Assembly: GCA_012932295.1 (NCBI GenBank)
Contig: JAAONU010000013.1
Coordinates: forward strand, 4,076,603-4,140,602
Source of the DNA: Cyclina sinensis
Taxonomy: Eukaryota; Mollusca; Bivalvia; Venerida; Veneridae
DNA length: 64,000 nucleotides
Direction: 5' to 3'
Shown: piece by piece, positions 58,301 through 64,000 of the stretch
Position numbering within the stretch: the first letter of the stretch is position 1
How the letters are laid out: every line of letters starts with the position of its first letter
Notes under the pieces: model-generated
What the model was told of the DNA's origin: nothing
The model's input: only the letters and a program-made list of their open reading frames with translations
The model's database searches: none
Program-made: the position numbers and the translations under genes

Positions 58301-60151
58301 GCCATGTCAACAGTAAGTTGATCGTTTAAAACAATTTGCTTGTGTGCAGTTGGTGTTCATTTTTAAATCTCGTCTATTTAAATATGCCCTGGTTATTACA
58401 TCAAACCTGTCATCTGTGCTTTATTCTCGATATTCTTTTGTCTGCTCTGGAAACAAGGTCCTGTATAATAAATTGTTGGTTGCATCATCTCTTTCTTCAA
58501 TTGACATATGCTTTAAAACTTTTGACAGATACTGACTTCACAAGAATGTTCCTAGGATAATCCTCTACCAAAGTTGTGAAAAGAATTCAATTCAGTTCAA
58601 AACTGTGGTTGCCATGGCAATCAACAGAAATTTTTTTTTTAAATCTTATTGTCAAAATCTCAAAAGCTTAACTTTTTAAGGAAAAGATTTGTAAATCTTC
58701 GCTAACACCAAAAGGCCTAAATCTTAGAAATTTGGTGTATAGCATTGCTAAATGGTTCAGTAATAGAGTTACACAAATCATGGCCGAAGGGTCATAATGA
58801 CCCTACCCAAGTAGTTGGTAGTTTTACATAGATTTATATGAAAATAAAAAAAAATTGGTTTATACTTAAAGAAAGGAACCTTCATACTCACATATGTTAC
58901 TTTGTCCTTGACCTGTATGAGACCTTAAATTTGACCTACTCACTTTTTTCATTTTTTAACACATAATTTTGCCTGCATATTCCATCTTTGACCTTGACTT
59001 TCTGACAGGCTTTCTTGTTCAGATACTGAAAATAAATTTTAAAAATATTGGGGTAACTAGTTACTAATCCAGGTGATGGGAGGGAGAGGTAAGGGTCGAC
59101 ACAACAAACTTGTCATTTACAAAGTGTAGGTTGCATTTAGTTAAATGTCTTTCATTGACCTGTCTGTTAGGAGCAGTGTACTAACGTGAGTGATAATGGG
59201 CCAATATGGCCCTTTTGTTTAATAGCAGATAGCTCATTTTCTAGCCAAGCCTTTTTTTAGGTTTAACATTTGACATTCAGCACCAAGAGCACAACTGCAA
59301 CAAGCATTCATTAATTATGTCTGGTATTTTTACATTTGTGAGTAAATATATTTATCATTTTTGTGCCACTTTTAAAGTATCAGTCTTTTTGTTTATATCT
59401 TCCAGGGGTATTTCTGATATAAAGAAAGTTTTGGATGTGCAGAAGAAGTACTGGACAGCTTTAAAATTTAGAGGTAAGGTTGTATCATACATAAGAATTG
59501 TTAATGACTTTAAAGTAACCTTGACCAGGCTGTGTCTTTCATCGTGACTAGATCGATGCATTTCATTTATAGTGGAATTGATACTGAATGACTGAGTAAC
59601 TATAAATATAAGTGAATATCTTTAAATTTAAAAGGATAAATTGATCATTTATAGTGGTATGAATTGAACACATTCTGGCTAGCTGGCTGGGTGGCTTGGC
59701 TTGGTCAGCTTGCCGACTAACCAACTTTTTCATGGTCTGCACTAGTCACAAAAGCTAAGTTTGCCAACAGGATATTTACTGTTACCTGCTGTGGATTATA
59801 ATTTATACTGTACCATTCAAGAAAACAGGACATGTTTCATAATGAACAAAGTGTACAGCAATGATTTCTTGTTAGAATTTTCAACATTACTTATCAAAGA
59901 ATTGAAGCAGTCATACATAATACACATCTTCACTGTCTTCACTATAAGATAAGTTCAATGTTTGCCATCTTGCAGTGGCACTCCCTACCCAACAACAACT
60001 ACAGATGGTAAGAGAAAGACAGAAGAAATCAAAAGAGAAACAGATATCAGTGGAAGAATCAAAACAAGATACCGAAACAGAAACATTGGAAGGAGCTTCT
60101 TGCACAAACATCCCAGAGGACACTACAATTGACTTGCTTCAAGAAAAATGA
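29996..60151 (+). CDS. HDAC10: two-domain class IIb histone deacetylase (HDAC10/HDAC6-like)
   Basis: Zinc-dependent deacetylase gene of 27 certain coding exons, all with consistent GT/AG junctions and phases, stop TGA at 60149-60151. Length 842 residues, about 845 with the candidate first exon (numbers below assume it). Domain 1 (about 4-340): PPGHH (His133, His134), DWDVHHG (Asp171, His173), SAGYD (Asp264), LEGGY (Tyr304). Domain 2 (about 434-790): PPGHH (His562, His563), DWDLHHG (Asp600, His602), SAGFD (Asp693), LEGGY (Tyr733). Both look catalytically complete. Domain 1 is closest to HDAC10 by eye ([30 protein letters not shown]), and Glu271 matches the polyamine gatekeeper glutamate, but the PECE loop is two residues shorter. 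Domain 2 has Leu700 at that position. The C-terminus is a charged tail; no ubiquitin-binding zinc finger, against HDAC6. Expected substrates are acetylpolyamine (domain 1) and acetyl-lysine (domain 2); this is inference. A divergent HDAC6 is the alternative name. Confidence 0.93.
31293..31385 (+). repeat. tRNA-derived SINE head
   Basis: A box TAGCTCAGTGGTTAGAGC (31301-31318) and B box GATTTGAATCC (31345-31355) at tRNA-like spacing, followed by non-tRNA sequence. It lies in the intron after the 31119-31190 exon. The acceptor stem is not paired, so it is not called as a tRNA. Confidence 0.7.
32868..33606. mobile_element. pogo/Tigger-like MITE with TA target duplication
   Basis: Ends are CAGTAGAACCCCTCC (left) and its near inverted copy GGGGTTCTACTG (right), flanked by TA at 32866-32867 and 33607-33608. 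The inner ends repeat TCCAAACC(A/T)GA words. 739 bp, no transposase domain; frames inside are not genes. It lies in a domain-1 intron of the HDAC gene. Confidence 0.75.
33881..34098. repeat. 31-bp minisatellite, seven copies, against a 3' splice site
   Basis: Seven units of 31 bp built on AACAAACAAAAAGCATTGAC followed by ATATCTCATTT. The array ends nine bases before the AG (34107) of the 34108-34234 exon, so the branch point and part of the pyrimidine tract are likely inside the last unit. Confidence 0.9.
35285..35330 (+). repeat. SINE fragment with B box
   Basis: GGTTGCAGGTTCAAATCCC carries a perfect pol III B box (GGTTCAAATCC), preceded by diverged tRNA-like text. Fragment only, in an HDAC intron. 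Confidence 0.4.
36464..36825 (+). repeat. pearl-like element, TATGCCCCC family
   Basis: Starts TTTTATGCCCCCTATGGGAGG with the ATAGTTTTTTAACTGTCTGTCC segment and ends CTTCGGGGGGCATTGTCATC plus a CTTGTTTT tail. One or two core units between. In an HDAC intron. Confidence 0.65.
37803..38659 (+). CDS. HDAC10: HDAC gene, linker exons between the two domains
   Basis: Exons 37803-37928 (126) and 38507-38659 (153), both phase 2 in and out. The first begins with the helical end of domain 1 ([18 protein letters not shown]), which matches the end of domain 2 ([16 protein letters not shown] at 59406). It continues as an acidic linker ([19 protein letters not shown]). The second gives [20 protein letters not shown] and a helix, with no known motif, and leads straight into domain 2. 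Confidence 0.9.
38012..38250 (+). repeat. pearl-like element, TGCTCCC family, short
   Basis: Begins TTTATGCTCCCAGAGGGAGG (hairpin), ATTGTTTTTGGTCTGTC, a GTTTGTTTG microsatellite, one core unit (CCTCCAAACTTCACAGG), and ends GGGGGCATGGCATTC with CTTGTTTTC. Confidence 0.65.
38878..38945 (-). repeat. tRNA-like SINE fragment
   Basis: On the minus strand, GATGAGTTTGAATCTCAC looks like a B box and T arm, and TCTAGAGCATAG like a diverged A box. Weak; no intact cloverleaf. Confidence 0.35.
38975..39865 (+). repeat. pearl-like core units ending CATGGCCCTCTTG
   Basis: Tandem diverged units with GTGAACACTCTGGAGGCCAC / TGTGAACACTCTGAAGGTCAC and GGTCATAT, ending ATAGAGCCATCATGGCCCTCTTG. The 5' hairpin is lost. 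In the intron before the first domain-2 exon. Confidence 0.6.
40551..58312 (+). CDS. HDAC10: HDAC gene, exons of deacetylase domain 2
   Basis: Exons with length: 40551-40601 (51), 41328-41415 (88), 41757-41797 (41), 42207-42303 (97), 43843-43914 (72), 49238-49263 (26), 52950-53054 (105), 54584-54652 (69), 54971-55097 (127), 56593-56658 (66), 57024-57083 (60), 57598-57687 (90), 58209-58312 (104). Contents in order: [27 protein letters not shown]...[30 protein letters not shown]...[151 protein letters not shown]. The zinc ligands and tyrosine are all present, unlike the degenerate second domain of vertebrate HDAC10. Confidence 0.92.
42600..43515 (+). repeat. pearl-like element, degraded
   Basis: Starts near CATCCGTCTGTCCATCTG and carries four core units of about 145 bp with AAAGGTCAAGGTCACA, GATTGCACACATTGAG and CTTCAAACTT. 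A closing TTCGGGCAAATAATGG...GCTCTTGTTTTC lies at about 43480-43518. In an HDAC intron. Confidence 0.6.
44006..45003. repeat. 30-bp satellite made of alternating 15-mers
   Basis: About 26 clean units of 30 bp from 44221 to 45003, with a degenerate front from about 44006. Each unit is two related 15-mers, AACAACACAGTGTGG and AACAATACACTGCAG. Because 30 is divisible by three and the unit lacks stops in several frames, long meaningless frames arise on both strands (up to 313 codons). It lies in the HDAC intron after 43914. Confidence 0.95.
45248..46415 (+). repeat. pearl-like element, AGCTCACCTGGCAC family, near complete
   Basis: Hairpin TTAGCTCACCTGGCACAAAG ... AGTGCCAGAGTGAGC, then cores with CTTAGATATTTGGTATG and TTGTTCAAATTATG, a G/C-homopolymer island at 45890-45945, TTTTTGACCTACTGACCT units, and the end AGGGCCATTGGCCCTCTTG. 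Confidence 0.75.
46781..49177 (+). repeat. pearl-like element, AGCTCACCTATGCAC family, long tandem core
   Basis: Hairpin GTTAGCTCACCTATGCACGT ... GTGCACAAGGTGAG and a GTCCGTCGTCCGTTG microsatellite. About six units carry AGATATTTGGTATGTAGC, then about ten units of about 147 bp with AACTAGGTCACAGAGCCC and AACACTCTAGAGG. The end is AGGGTCATCATGGCCCTCTTG. Fills much of the 5.3-kb intron before the 26-nt exon. Confidence 0.75.
49568..50825 (+). repeat. pearl-like element, AGCTCACCTGAGCAC family
   Basis: Perfect-looking hairpin TTAGCTCACCTGAGCACAAA / GTGCTCAGGGTGAGC, a GTCCGTCGTCCATC microsatellite, and about seven core units of about 150 bp with TAGATATTTGGT and GTTCAAATCATGG. No terminal CCCTCTTG; the next element follows directly. 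Confidence 0.75.
50829..51860 (+). repeat. pearl-like element, ATGTCTCTCCCCC family
   Basis: Hairpin ATTATGTCTCTCCCCCTCTA / GGGGGGAGACAT, a GTCTGTCTGTCCGTC microsatellite, five core units of about 145 bp (TTCAAACTTCATAGGATGAT; GGTCAAGGTCACAGGGGCC), a TATATATA tract, and a closing GGGGGAGACATGCG at about 51819. Confidence 0.75.
51863..52815 (+). repeat. pearl-like element, ATGTCTCCCCC start with CATGGCCCTCTTG end
   Basis: Starts TTATGTCTCCCCCTACCC ... GATGGAGACATATTG and has five to six core units with CACAGGGACCTGTAGAGTG. It ends GGGCCATCATGGCCCTCTTG, which is the end of the other hairpin family, so the two types share one design. It lies in the intron before the PPGHH exon of domain 2. Confidence 0.7.
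53655..53727 (-). repeat. tRNA-derived SINE head
   Basis: On the minus strand: GTGGTCCAGGGGTAATGTGC (A-box region), an anticodon-arm-like CTGGTAAACCAG, and B box GAGTTTGATCC (plus 53666-53676). It lies in an HDAC intron. The acceptor stem does not close well, so it is called a SINE and not a tRNA gene. Confidence 0.65.
53776..53807. repeat. 32-bp perfect palindrome
   Basis: CATGGTGGCCATTTTT followed directly by its exact reverse complement. The flanks carry AAGATGGCTGCC and AAAATGGCTGC words, giving a cluster of YY1-like cores. It lies in an HDAC intron beside the SINE fragment. Confidence 0.85.
54040..54430. repeat. 21-bp minisatellite, about 18 copies
   Basis: Units of 21 bp such as GGCCAATATGACTATCCTGAG. 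Since 21 is divisible by three, both strands carry heptad-periodic frames (98 codons plus, 141 codons minus), which I take as by-products. It lies in the intron before the DWDLHHG exon. Confidence 0.9.
55074..56430. repeat. 40-bp minisatellite of exon end plus 5' splice site
   Basis: 34 tandem units of 40-41 bp, each holding TTAACATTACATGGAACAAT and GTAAGTAAATTGTGACAGTG. The first unit is the real junction: the exon ends at 55097 and GTAAGT starts at 55098. Later units repeat the last exon codons with the donor at 55138, 55179, 55220, 55261 and then every 40 bp to 56421, where the last reads GTTAGT. Confidence 0.97.
58545..59222 (+). repeat. pearl-like element, degraded
   Basis: Begins in core text (AAAGTTGTGAAAAGAATTCA, GTTGCCATGGCAA) and has TTAGAAATTTGGTGTATAGC units and GACCTGTATGAGACC text. 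It ends AATGGGCCAATATGGCCCTTTTG. The hairpin start is missing. In the HDAC intron before 59406. Confidence 0.6.
59406..60151 (+). CDS. HDAC10: HDAC gene, last two coding exons and charged tail
   Basis: Exon 59406-59473 (68 nt, phase 2 in, phase 1 out) carries the terminal helix of domain 2 ([16 protein letters not shown]). Exon 59976-60151 (TTGCAG acceptor) gives [18 protein letters not shown] and then a Glu/Lys/Thr-rich tail ending IDLLQEK and TGA. No zinc finger, export signal or other known motif is visible. The 3' UTR starts at 60152; its polyadenylation site is not clear (GATAAA at about 60413 is one possibility). Confidence 0.9.
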
Positions 60152-60459
60152 TCCACTTCACTCTCAAAAGAAAATAAGACAGTTATGCTCAATATGTATT
60201 TTACATTGAGATGATTCTTCATATATTGTATGTATGTGCCATAGTGATGCCGATAACTTCATTAATTTCTAACTGTGACTATTTTTCTATCAATATTTCA
60301 GCATTAATTCAGCTTGTGAACTGTAATGATAGTCAAGTGAGCTTTAAAGTGCTTGTTAGTATGTGACTTGTGGACAGAAGTATTTCAGAGTCTTTGAAAT
60401 ATATTGTGGCAAGATAAAATTATCTTTCTTTTTGGAAGAGATATTCCACCTTGTATATC

Positions 60460-60645
60460 AGGTCGGCTATAATGATTGTATATCAGGTCGGCAATAATGA
60501 TGGTATATCAGGTTGGCAATAATGATTGTATATCAGGTTGGCAATAATGATGGTATATCAGGTTGGCAATAATGATGGTATATCAGGTTGGCAATAATGA
60601 TTGTATATCAGGTTGGCAATAATGATTGCATATCAGGGAGGTGAA
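60460..60645. repeat. 25-bp minisatellite, seven to eight copies
   Basis: Units of 25 bp, TATATCAGGTTGGCAATAAT plus GATGG or GATTG, downstream of the HDAC stop codon and possibly inside its 3' UTR. Confidence 0.9.
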
Positions 60646-60724
60646 AATTATTCAACATCTTTTTCATTTGTATGAAATACACAGTCATGTTATCTACCTC
60701 AGATAGTATAAGATATATATATAA

Positions 60725-61175
60725 TAAGTTAAATGTTTACTCTGTCCTACTTAGTCATTTTTTACTTGTCCTTCTACTTTTTCATTGCTTTTACCTGCCC
60801 TACTGTTATCTGATTAGTTTTACCTAACTTTTGTTTTTGCCTGTCCTACTTCAAACTGATAAATTCAACTTGTCCTAGTGCTATCTGATTGCTTCTTCCT
60901 TTCCTACTGCTATCTGATTAGTTTTACCTGCCCTATATTTTTACCTGTCCAACTTCTGTCTGATAAGTTCTACTTGTCCAGCTTCTATCTGATAAGTTCT
61001 ACTTGTCCAGCTTCTATCTGATAAGTTCTACTTGTCCTTTTGCTATCTGATTGCTTCTTCCTTTCCTACTGCTATATGATTAGTTTTACCTGCCCTATGT
61101 TTTTACCTGTCCTACTTCTGTTGATAAATGCCACTTGTCCTTTTGTATTTGATTGCTTCTACCTTTCCTACTGCT
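60725..61175. repeat. imperfect tandem repeat, about 29-30 bp units
   Basis: Diverged units containing TATCTGATAAGTTCTACTTG and TTTTTACCTGTCCTAC, with higher-order alternation of GATAAGTTC(T/A)ACTTGTCC and GATTAGTTTTACCTGCCC types. No coding potential. Confidence 0.8.
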
Positions 61176-61387
61176 GTCTCGCTAGTGCATGCGTACCTTT
61201 ACCCTAATATGTTCGAATAGCGCCTTTCCGATAGATGGTAAAAAATAGCTCTTGTGAATAGAATAACAACAATGCCAGATTTAGTTTCTACGTACCACTG
61301 CTTGTAATATTACAATACAGTTTCAATGTTGCTTACAGTCGAAAGTAACTGGAATAATAATTTTAACATTCTGTTTTAATTGATTTT

Positions 61388-62131
61388 TATACCCCCGCTT
61401 CGAAGAAGTGGGGGGTATACTGTTTTACCCTTGACCGTGTGTGTGTCCGTCCGTCCGTCCGTCCGTAACAAATTTCCGTTTCAGTTTTCTCAGCAACTAT
61501 AACATGCAGAAGCCTGATATTTCACATGTTGCTATACCCTATAGTCCCATATGGTGTAAAGCGATTTTATGCTCCTTGCTCATCTACTTCCTGTTTACCG
61601 AATATTTTTAGATTTTGTCACTATATAGGTGCATTACATCAACCAAACGACATCTTTATTTTCCGTCGCAGTTTTCTAAGCAACTAGAGCATGCAGCCGC
61701 CTGATATTTTGCATATTGCTTTATCCTATAGTCCCATATGGTGTATAGCGATTTTATGCTCCTTGCTCATCTACTTCCTGTTTACTGAATACTTAGATTT
61801 TTACACATAGTTGACATACATTCACAATTTCCGTCACAGTTTTCTCAGCAACTATAAGATGCAGCAGCCTGATATTTTGCATATTGCTTTATCCTATAGT
61901 CCCATATGGTGTATAGCGATTTTATGCTCCTTGCTCATCTACTTCCTGTTTACCGAATACTTAGATTTTTACACATAGTTGACATACATTCACAATTTCC
62001 GTCACAGTTTTCTCAGCAACTATAAGATGCAGCAGCCTGATATTTTGCATATTGCTTTATCCTATATTCTCATATGGTATAAAGCGATTATATGCTCCTT
62101 GCTCATCTACTTCCTGTTTACCAAATACTTA
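61388..62131 (+). repeat. pearl-like element, ACCCCCGCTTCGAAG family
   Basis: Hairpin ACCCCCGCTTCGAAGAAGTG / GGGGGGTAT, a perfect CCGTCCGTCCGTCCGTCCG microsatellite, then four core units (starts at about 61488, 61676, 61843, 62011; period 167-188 bp) with TTTTCTCAGCAACTATAAG and TTATGCTCCTTGCTCATC. It runs directly into the endonuclease-like fragment at 62132. Confidence 0.8.
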
Positions 62132-62281
62132 GAAGTACCAGCACACAGGAAAGGAGGTTCACTTGATCGTGTTTTTGTGAATAAAGACTTCGATGAATCA
62201 GAAATCACAGATGTAATACCTGTTCATTATTCTGACCATTTTCATATCCATCTAGCTGTGCCTTGGATGAAGTTGTATTAA
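62132..62281 (+). pseudogene. endonuclease-like (EEP) ORF fragment attached to pearl-like element
   Basis: Forty-nine residues in frame to a stop: EVPAHRKGGSLDRVFVN, then VIPVHYSDHFHIHLAVPW. The GGSLDRVF...YSDH pattern is the C-terminal end (LDxVF, SDH) of exonuclease-endonuclease-phosphatase domains found in non-LTR elements and in Helentron Rep-helicases with an endonuclease. Only this end is present; the upstream part is replaced by the tandem core units. Non-functional. Confidence 0.55.
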
Positions 62282-64000
62282 GTTCAGGTAAATACTCGGA
62301 AAAATTTGACACTTTTTATACATATGACAAATGCAAATTACATTATGAAAGTCAAATTTCTGATAGCGGGGGTATCACTAGTGAGCATTGGCTCACAAAT
62401 TTACTTGTTTTACCTAATAATTTCAGTAATAAGTACACCTGTACATCTGTGCAATTTTATTGTGTATGTTAATGCTAACAGAACCTCGGAGACTTCATTG
62501 TGTTTCATATACAAAGACAGTAGTCTACTAATGGAAACTTAACAGTACTTGGGTTCAAAAAGTAAAGAGGCACATTTCTTTGTTTTATGTATACAGTTTG
62601 AAGTTTTACATAGACTCACATAGGGAAGACTTAAAAAATCTTCTTGTCTGATGTTTCCCCTTGAATTAAAAAAAGAGATAATGAAGTACATAGGAAGAGG
62701 AAAGAGTCTCGTATTTATTTACACATGTTATTTTTTACAGTATATATATATTATATAAAACTGTTTTCCACCTGGTTCTAACACAGGTATGTTTCTAACA
62801 TATGTCCTCAGCTGTTGCAATAAATTCTTAATTGTAAAAGTCTTCGTATTTGTTGTTCCTTTCTTACTATGGTTGACCTTTGCAGTCATAGACGTATACT
62901 CGGACGTAACTGGCGGACACGGTTATCAGTTATATTGTTGAATTGTCCTATCATATTGAAAGACAACTGACGAGCTTGTTGCTTCGTAAGCAAACGTCGT
63001 CATCAGAGAACATAAAGTTTATACCGTGTTATCAAATATTTTAGAAAATCCCTTTATCTGAAGAGGATTTCTTGTTTATAATGACGGGAGACAATTTGAT
63101 TTAACGGAACTCTGCCGTAGTAAATTAAGAAGACGTCTATAGTGGCAATGTTACTTCAAGTAAATTGAATCGTTAGTCCCGCATTATGGTTAAGTCAAGC
63201 TTTAGTTACATCTAACAGGAATAACAAAAGAGTACTTTCAGAAATAGATAAAAAAAAGGTGGTAAGAGGCAGTTTTAATACGCATTACAAATGTCGGCGA
63301 TTAGTGCCGCAAATAAAAATCGGGTATCGAAAGACATGTTAGTATGCGGTCAAAAAGGTGTCTACCGGAAAATCCATATTTGACATGAATACTTCTGTCT
63401 CCTTTAGAGTTGACCGCGGGACGCCGTCTGATCCTGAGAAACATGCCGAGCAAGTATTTTGCAGCAAGCTAGATTTGTGACCCGGACAAGCCAAATCAGA
63501 AAAAAGACGCACGGGTTGCACACAGAAAAGCTATAATGACGACCATGCCTAGCTGACGCCTTGACAACAAAGGATGGAATAGCAGAATTTGTATTTAAAT
63601 ACTGTATCAGGAGAAAATACAAAACATAACGGCTTTTAATGAAAATTCTTAATAATTACCATCCGTCAAAAGCAAACAATTTTGTGATATATTTATAATA
63701 TATTTCAGCTATTTGTCATCTGAAAGAAAAACAGTGTGTAAGTTGTTTTGGTTTTGTTTTGTTTTTTGTTGTTATTTTTTTCAAACATATTCATTCAGCA
63801 TTACAGTCATCAGAGGTAACACTCAAATAAAAGTAAATCATCGACAGTTTTCAGTGTTCAGTTGTTCTGGCTACATTTTTACGTGTATTTCCAATAACAT
63901 TGTTACTAAAAAATGAGACAAAAACTATATCGTGATCTTATAAACGAAACCCAGACTTTTGTAAAAACCGTTCTATTACTGACAATATCTTCGTTCTCAA
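62282..64000. other. right flank, no recognised gene
   Basis: No coding exon, RNA gene or known element recognised. An AATAAA lies at about 62820. Short frames at 63339-63622 and 63713-63916 have no recognisable domain. Confidence 0.35.

Noticed and set aside
29996..60151. Naming the gene HDAC6
   Set aside because: Two complete domains fit HDAC6, but there is no ubiquitin-binding zinc finger and domain 1 carries HDAC10-type motifs including the gatekeeper glutamate. HDAC6 remains possible as an automated label.

Overview
This is eukaryotic nuclear DNA, AT-rich, with spliced genes, long introns and dense interspersed repeats. The repeat set points to a bivalve mollusc, probably a clam: elements that open with a short hairpin (AGCTCACCTGAGCAC.., ATGTCTCCCCC.. 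or ACCCCCGCTTCGAAG..), carry a (CCGT)n microsatellite and a tandem core of about 145-165 bp, and often end in CATGGCCCTCTTG. They recall the bivalve 'pearl'/Helentron-related elements. The species cannot be fixed from the sequence alone.

Layout. 0.1-0.84 kb: two minus-strand exons of a small multi-pass membrane protein that runs off the left edge. 0.84-6.6 kb: repeats plus one orphan cysteine-rich exon. 6.6-14.3 kb: a head-to-head pair, a minus-strand TIR-domain protein and a plus-strand gene for an approximately 802-residue cysteine-rich, N-glycosylated single-pass receptor. The receptor's signal peptide sits on a 51-nt exon only 154 bp from the TIR start; its first intron holds two MITE-like elements and a pearl-like element. 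15.4-16.5 kb: a 51-bp satellite. 17.3-18.6 kb: a dead DDE (Harbinger-like) transposase. 19.6-21.5 kb: a dead Polinton/Maverick-like fragment. 22.4-25.3 kb: minus strand, a lone exon and a two-exon THAP-domain gene.

27.2-60.2 kb: one large plus-strand gene for a class IIb histone deacetylase with two complete catalytic domains. I rebuilt 27 coding exons whose splice phases all agree (842 residues, about 845 with a candidate 8-nt first coding exon). Domain 1 resembles HDAC10, including a glutamate at the polyamine gatekeeper position. Domain 2 keeps every zinc ligand and the catalytic tyrosine but has leucine at the gatekeeper position, as in HDAC6 domain 2; there is no ubiquitin-binding zinc finger. 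Exon sizes of the two domains match one for one, so the gene is an internal duplication whose intron map is still readable. Its introns are swollen by pearl-like elements, MITEs, SINEs and minisatellites. One 40-bp minisatellite is built from an exon end plus its 5' splice site (34 tandem donor-like copies). 60.2-64 kb: minisatellites, a pearl-like element joined to a fragment of an endonuclease-like ORF, and no recognised gene.

The most interesting material is the mirrored HDAC gene with its splice-site satellites, and the divergent TIR / cysteine-rich receptor pair, which may form an innate sensing module. All gene models are inferences from splice signals, phase and motif recognition; no database search was possible.
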